Positions 34,762-42,771 of a stretch of DNA of 64,000 nt are shown in pieces (the first letter of the stretch is position 1; every line of letters starts with the position of its first letter). Origin of the DNA: [Clostridium] celerecrescens 18A. Its GTDB lineage: Bacteria > Bacillota > Clostridia > Lachnospirales > Lachnospiraceae. Under the pieces are notes generated by a model. The model did not search any database, was not told where the DNA came from, and saw only the letters and a program-made list of their open reading frames with translations. The stretch covers positions 4,948,001-5,012,000 of the forward strand of contig NZ_PGET01000001.1 of the NCBI RefSeq assembly GCF_002797975.1, read 5' to 3'. Made by a program: the position numbers and the translations under genes.

Positions 34762-35949
34762 ATGAGAGATAGGATTTGTATTGTATGCGGCAGACCTCTT
34801 GGGGAAACGCCTTTGATGACCCTTGCGGATATGCCGGCTTCGGCTCAGGATATTCCGGTCAGGGAAGAACTGGGAGAGGAGCAGGGAATCACCCTCTCTC
34901 TTCATCAGTGCCAGACATGCGGTCTGGTACAGTTTGATTGTGAACCTGTGGCATACTACAAGGACGTGATCCGCTCCGGCGGCTTTACCACCACCATGGT
35001 AAACTTAAGAAAACGCCAGTACCGGCATTTTATTGATAGATATCATCTGGAAGGTAAAAAGCTCATCGAGGCAGGCTGCGGCCAGGGGGAATTTCTTGGA
35101 CTGCTGTCAGACTTTCCTGTAAAGGCTTATGGAATCGAAAACAGGGAAAGTCTTGTCCGCCTTGCTAAGGAAAAGGGTCTTACGGTCTGGAAACAGTTTG
35201 CAGCAGAAGGGGAAGTCCTTGCAGCTGATGACGGCAGCGCAAGTGGCCCATTTGACGGATTTTTATCCTTTAATTTCCTGGAACATCAGCCAGACCCGGT
35301 GGGAATGCTCCGCTGCATAGCAGACAACCTGTCAGAGGAGGGCGTGGGCTTAATTACAGTACCAAGCCTTGAATATATCCTGCAGTATGACGGATATTAT
35401 GAACTGATCCGGGACCATCTTGCCTATTATACCTTTGACACCCTGCGCTATGCAGTAGAAAAAGCCGGGTTCCAGGTATTAGAGGAGGAAATGATAAACC
35501 GGGATACCCTTTCTGTCATCGTGAAGAAAAGTCCGGCCGTACAGCCAGAGGATAGCAGAAAGCTTATGCCGGTAGACATATCCGGTCTTAAAGAAAGCCT
35601 GGATACCATTGGTAGCGAGCTGGAAGAACTGGTTGACGGTCTTAAGAGCCAGGGGAAAACCTTAGGTATATGGGGCGCCAGCCATCAGGGCTTTACACTG
35701 GCTTCGACAACGGTCATCGGCCGGTTTGCAAGATACATCATTGATTCCGCCCCATTTAAGCAGGGAAAGTACGCCCCTGCCTCCCATCTTCCCATTGTAC
35801 CCCCGGATCATTTTCATATGGACCCGGTAGATGCCATTTTAATCGTGGCCCCTGGCTATACGGATGAGATCGCCGGAATCATACAGGAAAGATTTGGCGG
35901 GAATGTAGAGATATTGGCGTTAAAATCCAATCATTTGGAAAGGATATAA
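34762..35949 (+). CDS. Sugar C-methyltransferase-type enzyme (zinc-binding, SAM, C-terminal domain)
   Basis: A 395-residue protein. ATG at 34762 puts the zinc ligands at the N-terminus: CIVC (Cys 6 and 9) and CQTC (Cys 50 and 53). The in-frame TTG at 34738 is the alternative. The SAM motif is IEAGCGQGEFLG (about 109), then NFLEHQPDP. The last 100 residues have GIWGASHQGFTLA and DSAPFKQGKYAPASHLPI, the signature of the C-terminal domain of TylC3/EvaC-like sugar C-methyltransferases. Those enzymes methylate C3 of 4-keto sugars. No 4,6-dehydratase is visible in this locus, so the substrate would come from elsewhere. Confidence 0.8.
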   Translation: MRDRICIVCGRPLGETPLMTLADMPASAQDIPVREELGEEQGITLSLHQCQTCGLVQFDCEPVAYYKDVIRSGGFTTTMVNLRKRQYRHFIDRYHLEGKKLIEAGCGQGEFLGLLSDFPVKAYGIENRESLVRLAKEKGLTVWKQFAAEGEVLAADDGSASGPFDGFLSFNFLEHQPDPVGMLRCIADNLSEEGVGLITVPSLEYILQYDGYYELIRDHLAYYTFDTLRYAVEKAGFQVLEEEMINRDTLSVIVKKSPAVQPEDSRKLMPVDISGLKESLDTIGSELEELVDGLKSQGKTLGIWGASHQGFTLASTTVIGRFARYIIDSAPFKQGKYAPASHLPIVPPDHFHMDPVDAILIVAPGYTDEIAGIIQERFGGNVEILALKSNHLERI

Positions 35950-35958
35950 GAAAAACCT

Positions 35959-37026
35959 ATGAAAGCTTTTGTTTTGATCGAACCTGGCAAGGTCGGCTGG
36001 TATGATGCGCCGGAACCTGTCGTAACTCCCTATGGGGCCATCCTCCGCCCGATCGCGGTGACCCCCTGTTCCTCCGATGTTCATACGGTATATGGCGGAG
36101 GTTCCAGAAAGGCTCCTAACCTGATCCTTGGGCATGAGTGTGTGGCGGAAATCCTGGAAACAGGAGAGCTGGTCTGCGACTTTAAGGCAGGAGATCTTGT
36201 AGCAGTACCTGCCATCACACCGGACTGGAGAGCCAGCGGAATTCAGGAAGGGAATTTTAAGCATGCGACCGCCCCATTTTCCGGACACCAGCTTGGTAGA
36301 ACGGCTCCGGGAGTATTTGCAGAAAAATTTTTAATCCCTGATGCAGATACTACTTTGGCAAAGATTCCAGAGGGAATTACCCTAGAGCAGGCACTCATGT
36401 GCGTGGATGTTGTTACTACAGGCTTTACAGGTGCGGAATTTGCGGATATTAAAATCGGCGATACCGTAGTGGTCCTGGGAATCGGCCCCATTGGGCTTAT
36501 GGCGATTGAAGGAGCGCGCCATCTGGGCGCTGCGAGAATCCTGGCAGTCGGCAGCAGGCCCATTTGTGTAAAGCTTGCCAGGGAGTTCGGAGCCACGGAG
36601 GTCTTAAGCTATAAAGATGGAAACGTGACGGAACAGATCATGGAACGGACAGGAGGTCTGGGAGCTGACGGTGTCATTATCTGCGGAGGCGGGGATGAGG
36701 TCTTTGCCCAGGCGGTAGATATGGCTAAATACGGGATCGGAACCATATCCAATGTGAATTACTATGGCGGAACCGGAAACCTTCCCTTCCCCAAGTTTTC
36801 AGGCGGACGTGGCATGGCGGGAAAGACGATCCACACAGAGCTTGCAAAGGGCGGCAGAGTGAGAATAGAACGCCTTTTAAAAATGGTCCAGTATGGAAGG
36901 ATCAATCCCGAAAAGCTTGTGACTCACCATCTTAATGGCTTAGAGCAGGTGGAAACGGCTCTGCAGCTTATGAAAGAAAAGCCGGAAGACTTGATTAAAG
37001 TAATGGTTCGGATAGATTGGAAGTGA
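35959..37026 (+). CDS. Zinc-dependent secondary-alcohol-dehydrogenase homologue
   Basis: A 355-residue protein collinear with the NADP-dependent isopropanol dehydrogenases of C. beijerinckii and Thermoanaerobacter. The three zinc ligands are at the same numbers: Cys37 (VTPCSSD), His59 with Glu60 (ILGHE) and the Asp near 150 in VDVVTTGF. The cofactor loop is VVLGIGPIGLMA, and GSRPICVKLA matches the NADP-binding GSRP of those enzymes. It probably reduces a methyl ketone or keto group to a secondary alcohol. Sitting after a YerE-like enzyme and a C-methyltransferase, it may reduce a branched keto-sugar, but stand-alone alcohol metabolism is possible. Confidence 0.85.
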   Translation: MKAFVLIEPGKVGWYDAPEPVVTPYGAILRPIAVTPCSSDVHTVYGGGSRKAPNLILGHECVAEILETGELVCDFKAGDLVAVPAITPDWRASGIQEGNFKHATAPFSGHQLGRTAPGVFAEKFLIPDADTTLAKIPEGITLEQALMCVDVVTTGFTGAEFADIKIGDTVVVLGIGPIGLMAIEGARHLGAARILAVGSRPICVKLAREFGATEVLSYKDGNVTEQIMERTGGLGADGVIICGGGDEVFAQAVDMAKYGIGTISNVNYYGGTGNLPFPKFSGGRGMAGKTIHTELAKGGRVRIERLLKMVQYGRINPEKLVTHHLNGLEQVETALQLMKEKPEDLIKVMVRIDWK

Positions 37027-37030
37027 ACAT

Positions 37031-38038
37031 ATGAAAACAATTAGCATCGTGGTGCCCTGCTACAATGAGGAAGAAAATATAAATGCCTTGTATCAGGCGA
37101 TTGACCATATATTTAATACTGAATTGCCAAGATACACCTATGAACTGATTTTTATTGATAATGATTCTAAGGACCGGACCAGGGAGATTATCCGTGGCTT
37201 GTGCGTCCAGGAGAAAAGAGTAAAAGGGATTTTTAACGCCAAGAATTTCGGGCAGTTCAACTCCCCTTATTATGCCATGCTCCAGTCAACGGGGGACTGT
37301 ACCATTCTTATGGCAGCGGATTTTCAGGATCCGGTGGAAATGATTCCAAAATATGTGAAGGAATGGGAAAAAGGCTATAAGATCGTCATTGGAATCAAGA
37401 AATCCAGCAAAGAGAATAAGATCATGTACTGGCTGAGAAGCTGTTACTATAAAACCATTAAAAAGCTTTCCGATGTAGAGCAGATCGAACACTTCACCGG
37501 CTTTGGCTTATACGATCAAAGATTTATAAAGGTTCTTAGGGAACTGGATGACCCAACGCCCTTTCTCCGTGGAATTGTGGCGGAGCTTGGCTTTCGGCGT
37601 AAGGAGATTCCATATGAGCAGCCGAAAAGGCGGGCAGGAAAGACCAGCAATAATTTTTACCGTCTGTATGATGCGGCCATGCTAAGTGTTACTTCCTATA
37701 CAAAAGTAGGGCTTCGCCTTGCGACCATATTCGGTAGTATCTGCTCCTTTGCCAGCATGATGGTGGCACTTGTCTATCTTGTCATGAAACTGGTTTACTG
37801 GGACCGTTTTCCGGCAGGTATGGCACCTCTTTTGATCGGCATGTGTTTTCTTGGCTCCGTACAGATCTTTTTTATAGGACTTGTAGGAGAATATGTTCTG
37901 TCCATTAATGCCCGCGTTATGAAGCGGCCTCTTGTAATTGAAGAGGAGCGGATCAATTTTACGGAAAAAGAGGAATACAGTCCAGAAGAGGGGATACTTT
38001 TAATGACGGCATCCGTGGAGAATGGGGAACAGAGATGA
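37031..38038 (+). CDS. GT2 glycosyltransferase, GtrB/ArnC (polyprenyl-phosphate sugar) type
   Basis: A 335-residue protein: SIVVPCYNEEENINAL at the start, IDNDSKDRT (about 38), AADFQDP as the metal-binding motif (about 95) and FLRGIVAELGF. Two membrane helices follow near residues 230-290. This is the layout of enzymes that make undecaprenyl-phosphate-sugar for transfer outside the membrane. ATGA overlap with the next gene. It suggests that a side sugar is added extracellularly. Confidence 0.85.
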   Translation: MKTISIVVPCYNEEENINALYQAIDHIFNTELPRYTYELIFIDNDSKDRTREIIRGLCVQEKRVKGIFNAKNFGQFNSPYYAMLQSTGDCTILMAADFQDPVEMIPKYVKEWEKGYKIVIGIKKSSKENKIMYWLRSCYYKTIKKLSDVEQIEHFTGFGLYDQRFIKVLRELDDPTPFLRGIVAELGFRRKEIPYEQPKRRAGKTSNNFYRLYDAAMLSVTSYTKVGLRLATIFGSICSFASMMVALVYLVMKLVYWDRFPAGMAPLLIGMCFLGSVQIFFIGLVGEYVLSINARVMKRPLVIEEERINFTEKEEYSPEEGILLMTASVENGEQR

Positions 38039-40227
38039 AATATAAGATAGATGTAGCGAGAATCCGTGAAAATTCAATCGTTTTAAACGGATGGGTCATT
38101 GGAAAGAGCCTTGACTCAGAGGCGGCGTTTGAGGTTTTAGACGGGCAGGAAAAAAGTGTGGAATTTAAGTACGTTCCGGTACGAAGAGATGATGTGTGCC
38201 AGATCTACTTTAAGAAAACAGCCGACAGGGATTTAGGATTTGACATCCGCATTCCCTATATCCGGGAGAAAAACGAGGACAGGATCCTGGTGATCCGGTG
38301 CGACGGTAAAACTGCCAGAGTGAAGCTGAATGCCCAGATAATCGAAAGACAGAACAGCTCCGCCCATAAAAAAAGCACAAAGCTGAAAAGCATGATGAAT
38401 GTGCAGACCCTTCGGTCCGCTGCAGATTTCTGGAGAGATAACGGCTTTAAGGCTTTTGTTTTAAAATCCAGGCATAAGCTTCAGGGAATTGACAGTGATT
38501 ATGATTATCCGGAATGGTATGCCCTTACAAAAACCACGGATGAAGAGCTGGAAGCCCAGAGAAAGACTGTTTTTGACTATAGACCTAAGATGTCTGTAGT
38601 AATACCTGCTTATAAAACACCGGAGCGATATCTGGCGGCTATGCTGGATTCCCTGCTGGCTCAGACCTATGGGAACTGGGAAGTGTGCATTGCAGACGGA
38701 AGCCCAAAGGGAGAAGGTGTGGAACGGGTATTAAAGCGCTATGCCATAAAGGATGAACGGATCCGTTATGTGATCCTTGGCGAGAATAAAGGAATTGCGG
38801 GAAATACCAATGCTGCCATTGAAATGGCAACAGGAGATTTTATAGTCCTTGCAGACCATGACGATACCCTTGCGCCCGATGCGTTGTTTGAGTGTGTGAA
38901 AACGATTAATTCCCATCCGGAAATTGATGTGGTTTATACCGATGAAGATAAGCTGGACATTGACGGTGGAGAATTATTTGAACCGCATTTTAAACCGGAT
39001 TTTAATCCGGATCTTTTAACAAGTGTCAATTATATCTGTCACCTGTTTGTGGTTAACCATGAGCTGCTGATGGAGGTGGGAGGCTTCCGGGAAGAATATG
39101 ACGGGGCCCAGGATTATGATTTTATTTTCCGCTGCACAGAAAAGGCCAGAAAGATATCCCATATACCCAAGGCTTTGTATCACTGGCGCTGTCATCAGAA
39201 TTCCACCGCAAGCAATCCGGAAAGCAAATTATATGCTTTTGAGGCAGGGGCAAGGGCTATTAAAGCACACTATGACCGGGTCGGTATAGAGACGCTTTCT
39301 GTTGAAAAAGGCATTGATTACGGAATCTATCATACTACGTTTAAGATCGCAGGAGATCCCCTGGTTTCTGTTATCATTCCAAGCAAGGATCACAGTACTG
39401 ACCTGGATTTATGTATTCGTTCTGTCGTAGAGAAATCCACGTATCAAAATCTGGAATTTATTGTTGTGGAAAATAACAGCACGGACCCGGAAACCTTTGC
39501 GTATTATGAAAGGATCCAGAAAGAGTTCTCTTTTGTCCATGTGGTTACGTGGGAGCGGGAATTTAACTACTCCGCCATCAATAACTTCGGCGTTGCCCAT
39601 GCAAAGGGCGAGTATCTCCTGTTCTTAAATAATGATACGGAAATGGTAAGTCCGGAAAGCATCCATGAGATGTTAGGCTTCTGCCAGAGAGAGGATGTCG
39701 GCGTTGTCGGGGTCAGGCTTCTTTATTCCGATGATACCATTCAGCATGCCGGTGTAGTGGTTGGCTTTGGCGGTATTGCAGGGCATACCTTTATCGGTCT
39801 TCATAAGGCGGAAAGCAGCTATTTCAATCAGGCAATGTGCGCCCGGAACTACAGTGCCGTAACAGCTGCCTGCATGATGAGCAAACGATCCGTGTTTGAA
39901 GAAGCGGGAGGATTTTCGGAGGACCTTGCCGTTGCCTTTAACGATATTGACTACTGCATGAAGATCCGGTCCTTGAATAAATTGGTGGTTTACGCTCCAT
40001 ATGCCCTGTTCTATCATTACGAATCAAAGTCAAGAGGGCTTGAGGATACGCCGGAGAAAGTGGCCCGCTTTCATGAGGAAATCAAAAAGTTTTCCCGGAA
40101 ATGGCCGGATATATTAAGAAACGGGGATCCTTATTACAATCCCAATCTGACCCTGCGTAAATCCAATTTTGCCCTGCGGGACCTTCGAAAGGAAAGAATC
40201 GGGGAGCCCTATCAGCTTGAGGTGTGA
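38035..40227 (+). CDS. Two-domain GT2 glycosyltransferase with N-terminal beta domain
   Basis: A 730-residue protein. Residues 1-105 form a beta-rich domain (KYKIDVARIRENSIVLNGWV) of the kind found ahead of some rhamnosyltransferases. GT2 domain A (about 180-400) has SVVIPAYKTPERYL, ADHDDTLAPDA and VYTDEDKLD. GT2 domain B (about 440-690) has SVIIPSKDHSTDL, LFLNNDTEM and FNDIDYCMKI. This is RfbF/WbbL-like architecture, so rhamnose or a related deoxysugar donor is plausible but not proven. It is translationally coupled upstream and followed within two bases by another GT2. Confidence 0.85.
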   Translation: MKYKIDVARIRENSIVLNGWVIGKSLDSEAAFEVLDGQEKSVEFKYVPVRRDDVCQIYFKKTADRDLGFDIRIPYIREKNEDRILVIRCDGKTARVKLNAQIIERQNSSAHKKSTKLKSMMNVQTLRSAADFWRDNGFKAFVLKSRHKLQGIDSDYDYPEWYALTKTTDEELEAQRKTVFDYRPKMSVVIPAYKTPERYLAAMLDSLLAQTYGNWEVCIADGSPKGEGVERVLKRYAIKDERIRYVILGENKGIAGNTNAAIEMATGDFIVLADHDDTLAPDALFECVKTINSHPEIDVVYTDEDKLDIDGGELFEPHFKPDFNPDLLTSVNYICHLFVVNHELLMEVGGFREEYDGAQDYDFIFRCTEKARKISHIPKALYHWRCHQNSTASNPESKLYAFEAGARAIKAHYDRVGIETLSVEKGIDYGIYHTTFKIAGDPLVSVIIPSKDHSTDLDLCIRSVVEKSTYQNLEFIVVENNSTDPETFAYYERIQKEFSFVHVVTWEREFNYSAINNFGVAHAKGEYLLFLNNDTEMVSPESIHEMLGFCQREDVGVVGVRLLYSDDTIQHAGVVVGFGGIAGHTFIGLHKAESSYFNQAMCARNYSAVTAACMMSKRSVFEEAGGFSEDLAVAFNDIDYCMKIRSLNKLVVYAPYALFYHYESKSRGLEDTPEKVARFHEEIKKFSRKWPDILRNGDPYYNPNLTLRKSNFALRDLRKERIGEPYQLEV

Positions 40228-40228
40228 G

Positions 40229-41218
40229 ATGGAGAAGAAAGTAACGGTTATTATTCCTAATTATAACGGATTAAAATTTATGGAACCTTGTTTTAAGGCC
40301 CTGGAAGCTCAGAGTGATAAGAACTTTGAGCTTCTTGTGGTGGATAACGGTTCCACGGATGGAAGCGTGGAATGGCTGAAGGATAGAAATATTTCTTCTG
40401 TTTTTCTGGAGAAGAATACAGGCTTTTCCGGGGCCGTGAATGTGGGGATCCGTCATGCGAAAACTCCTTATGTCATTCTGTTAAACAATGATACGGAACC
40501 GGAACCTGATTACGTAAAGGAACTGGTGCTTGCCATGGACCGGTCGCCTAAGATATTTTCCGTCAGCAGCAGGATGATCCAGCTATACCACAAGGAGCTC
40601 ATGGATGATGCAGGGGATATGTACAGCATATTAGGCTGGGCTTATCAAAGAGGCGTAGGACAAAGCATCAGAGGCTATCAAAAGCCCCGAACCGTTTTTG
40701 CTGCCTGTGCGGGAGCTGCCATCTACAGGCGGGACGTGTTTGAAGAGATCGGAGGCTTTGACGAAGCCCACTTTGCCTATCTGGAAGATATTGATGTGGG
40801 ATACCGGGCAAAGATCTATGGATATGAAAATGTATACTGCCCCGCAGCTGTGGTTTATCATGTAGGCAGCGGAACCAGCGGTTCCAAGTATAATTCCTTT
40901 AAGGTCCGGCTGGCTGCCAGGAATAATGTTTATTTAAATTATAAGAATATGCCGGTTCTGCAGCTTTTGGTGAATTTGCTTCCCATTTTAGCCGGCACCT
41001 TTGTAAAGTATCTGTTTTTTAAGAAGATCGGTTTTGCTTCCGATTATATGGAAGGGTTAAGCGAAGGGCTAAGGACAGCAAAGAATACCAGAAAGGTACC
41101 GTTCCGGATGTCCCATCTTGGCAACTATTTTCGGATAGAAGGAGAGCTGATCTTTGGCACGTTCCTCTATATTTGGGAATTTTTACGAAGAAAGTTAAAA
41201 ATTTTCAGGTCATATTAA
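40229..41218 (+). CDS. GT2 glycosyltransferase (WbbL-like)
   Basis: A 329-residue protein. The ATG at 40229 follows the previous stop by one base; the longer frame from 40169 overlaps the preceding gene and is rejected. Motifs: TVIIPNYNGLKF, VDNGSTDGSVEW, ILLNNDTEPEPDY (metal site, about 88) and AHFAYLEDIDVGYRAKI (about 190). This is the rhamnosyltransferase-like GT2 group. A hydrophobic stretch near 255 may associate with the membrane. It is the last glycosyltransferase before the initiating enzyme. Confidence 0.87.
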   Translation: MEKKVTVIIPNYNGLKFMEPCFKALEAQSDKNFELLVVDNGSTDGSVEWLKDRNISSVFLEKNTGFSGAVNVGIRHAKTPYVILLNNDTEPEPDYVKELVLAMDRSPKIFSVSSRMIQLYHKELMDDAGDMYSILGWAYQRGVGQSIRGYQKPRTVFAACAGAAIYRRDVFEEIGGFDEAHFAYLEDIDVGYRAKIYGYENVYCPAAVVYHVGSGTSGSKYNSFKVRLAARNNVYLNYKNMPVLQLLVNLLPILAGTFVKYLFFKKIGFASDYMEGLSEGLRTAKNTRKVPFRMSHLGNYFRIEGELIFGTFLYIWEFLRRKLKIFRSY

Positions 41219-41316
41219 GAATATTTTAATGGCATCATATTGACATATCATGTATAATATACGGGAATTATGGTGGAGAAATATGGTGCAATGCACGAAT
41301 GGAAGGTTTTGCTGCT

Positions 41317-42735
41317 ATGATTAAGGATAATCAAAAAAAATTAAATGGGTTTCATGTAGTACTGGATGGACTGGTCATTGTAATATCCTATGTATTAGCC
41401 TGGCTGCTTCTTTTACTGGGAAACCGGTTGTTCAGCCCTTATAAACAGGTTTTAAGGCCACAGTACTATTTTGCGGCGCTTCTTATCATATTGCCGACCT
41501 ATCTGCTGCTTTACGGCCTCTTCCATTTATATGCCCCAAAGAGAGTTCAGGAGAGACGGTATGAGTTTGCTAATATCTGTAAGGCCAATCTCCTGGGAGT
41601 TCTGCTTTTTGCTCTGATCCTGTTCCTGGCTAAGAAGAATCCTTATTTAAGTGAGTTCTCTACCAGGCTGGTATTTTATTTTTGTGCTATTAACATAACC
41701 CTGGAGGCGGCCGTTCGGAATATGCTCCGTTCGATGCTCCGCTCCATGCGCTCCAAGGGTTACAATCAAAAGCACATCCTTTTGATTGGTTACAGCCGTG
41801 CGGCGGAAGGCTTCATTGACAGGGTTCGGGTGAATCCTGAATGGGGCTATCAGGTCAAGGGGATCCTTGACGATACAAAGGAATGGGGAACCGGATACAA
41901 GGGAATCAATGTCATCGGCAAGGTTCGTGATTTAGATGAGATTCTTGCGTTAAATTCTCTTGATGAAATCGCCATCACCTTAAGCATTAAAGAATATGCG
42001 AATTTAGAAGGAATCGTAGCTTCCTGCGAAAAATCAGGTGTCCATACCAAATTTATACCGGACTATAACAACATGATACCTACAAGGCCCTTTATCGAGG
42101 ACTTACAAGGCCTGCCGGTAGTCAACATCCGCCGGGTACCCCTTACGGATACGGTAAATGCCCTGGTGAAGCGGATGGTTGACATTTTAGGAGCCTCCGT
42201 TGCTCTGGTTTTATTTTCTCCTGTCATGCTCATCACGGCAGTTCTTATTAAGCTGACCGCGCCGGGACCGCTTATTTACAAACAGGAGAGAGTGGGTCTT
42301 CATAACAGGTCGTTTCCTATGTATAAATTCCGTTCCATGGTGGTGCAGACTGCCACAGAGGAAAAAACTAAATGGACGACACCTCATGATTCCCGCGTAA
42401 CGCCTGTAGGGCGTTTTATCAGGAAAACAAGCATTGATGAAATGCCCCAGTTTATCAATGTCCTTCGTGGAGACATGAGTCTGGTGGGGCCAAGGCCGGA
42501 AAGGCCTCTCTTTGTTGAGAAGTTTAAAGAGGAGATCCCCCGCTATATGATCAAGCATCAGGTCCGTCCCGGCATCACCGGCTGGGCTCAGGTGAACGGT
42601 TACCGGGGCGACACATCCATTACAAAAAGAATTGAACACGATTTGTATTACATCGAAAACTGGACCCTGGGATTTGATTTTAAGATTTTATTTCTTACCA
42701 TATTCAAAGGGTTTATCAATAAAAATGCGTATTGA
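41317..42735 (+). CDS. Undecaprenyl-phosphate sugar-phosphate transferase (WbaP/CpsE type)
   Basis: A 472-residue protein. ATG at 41317 (GGAAGG about 10 bases upstream) gives the usual MIKDNQKKLNGFHVVLDG start; an ATG at 41299 is in frame. There are four N-terminal membrane spans, a nucleotide-binding-like middle with HILLIGYSRAAEG, and the sugar transferase core from about 285: YKFRSMV, RKTSIDEMPQFINVLRGD, GPRPERPLF and RPGITGWAQVNGYRG. It transfers a hexose-1-phosphate (often glucose or galactose) to undecaprenyl phosphate and starts the second polysaccharide. It is paralogous to the protein at 6727-8076 but in a separate locus. Confidence 0.9.
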   Translation: MIKDNQKKLNGFHVVLDGLVIVISYVLAWLLLLLGNRLFSPYKQVLRPQYYFAALLIILPTYLLLYGLFHLYAPKRVQERRYEFANICKANLLGVLLFALILFLAKKNPYLSEFSTRLVFYFCAINITLEAAVRNMLRSMLRSMRSKGYNQKHILLIGYSRAAEGFIDRVRVNPEWGYQVKGILDDTKEWGTGYKGINVIGKVRDLDEILALNSLDEIAITLSIKEYANLEGIVASCEKSGVHTKFIPDYNNMIPTRPFIEDLQGLPVVNIRRVPLTDTVNALVKRMVDILGASVALVLFSPVMLITAVLIKLTAPGPLIYKQERVGLHNRSFPMYKFRSMVVQTATEEKTKWTTPHDSRVTPVGRFIRKTSIDEMPQFINVLRGDMSLVGPRPERPLFVEKFKEEIPRYMIKHQVRPGITGWAQVNGYRGDTSITKRIEHDLYYIENWTLGFDFKILFLTIFKGFINKNAY

Positions 42736-42771
42736 TACTGGATACGACACGATTAGGATGAGGTTAAATAA

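Noticed and set aside
35959..37026. 2,3-butanediol/acetoin pathway with the TPP enzyme at 31836
   Set aside because: The TPP enzyme and dehydrogenase could suggest this, but no acetolactate decarboxylase is present and the genes are interleaved with an SDR, a sugar C-methyltransferase and glycosyltransferases.
40169..40228. Upstream start for the GT2 gene at 40229
   Set aside because: It lies inside the preceding glycosyltransferase gene in another frame; the ATG after that stop gives the canonical GT2 N-terminus.
41240..41259. TTGACA followed by TATAAT ahead of the WbaP-type gene
   Set aside because: The spacer is only 7 bases; neither box has a partner at 16-18 bp, so I do not call a promoter.
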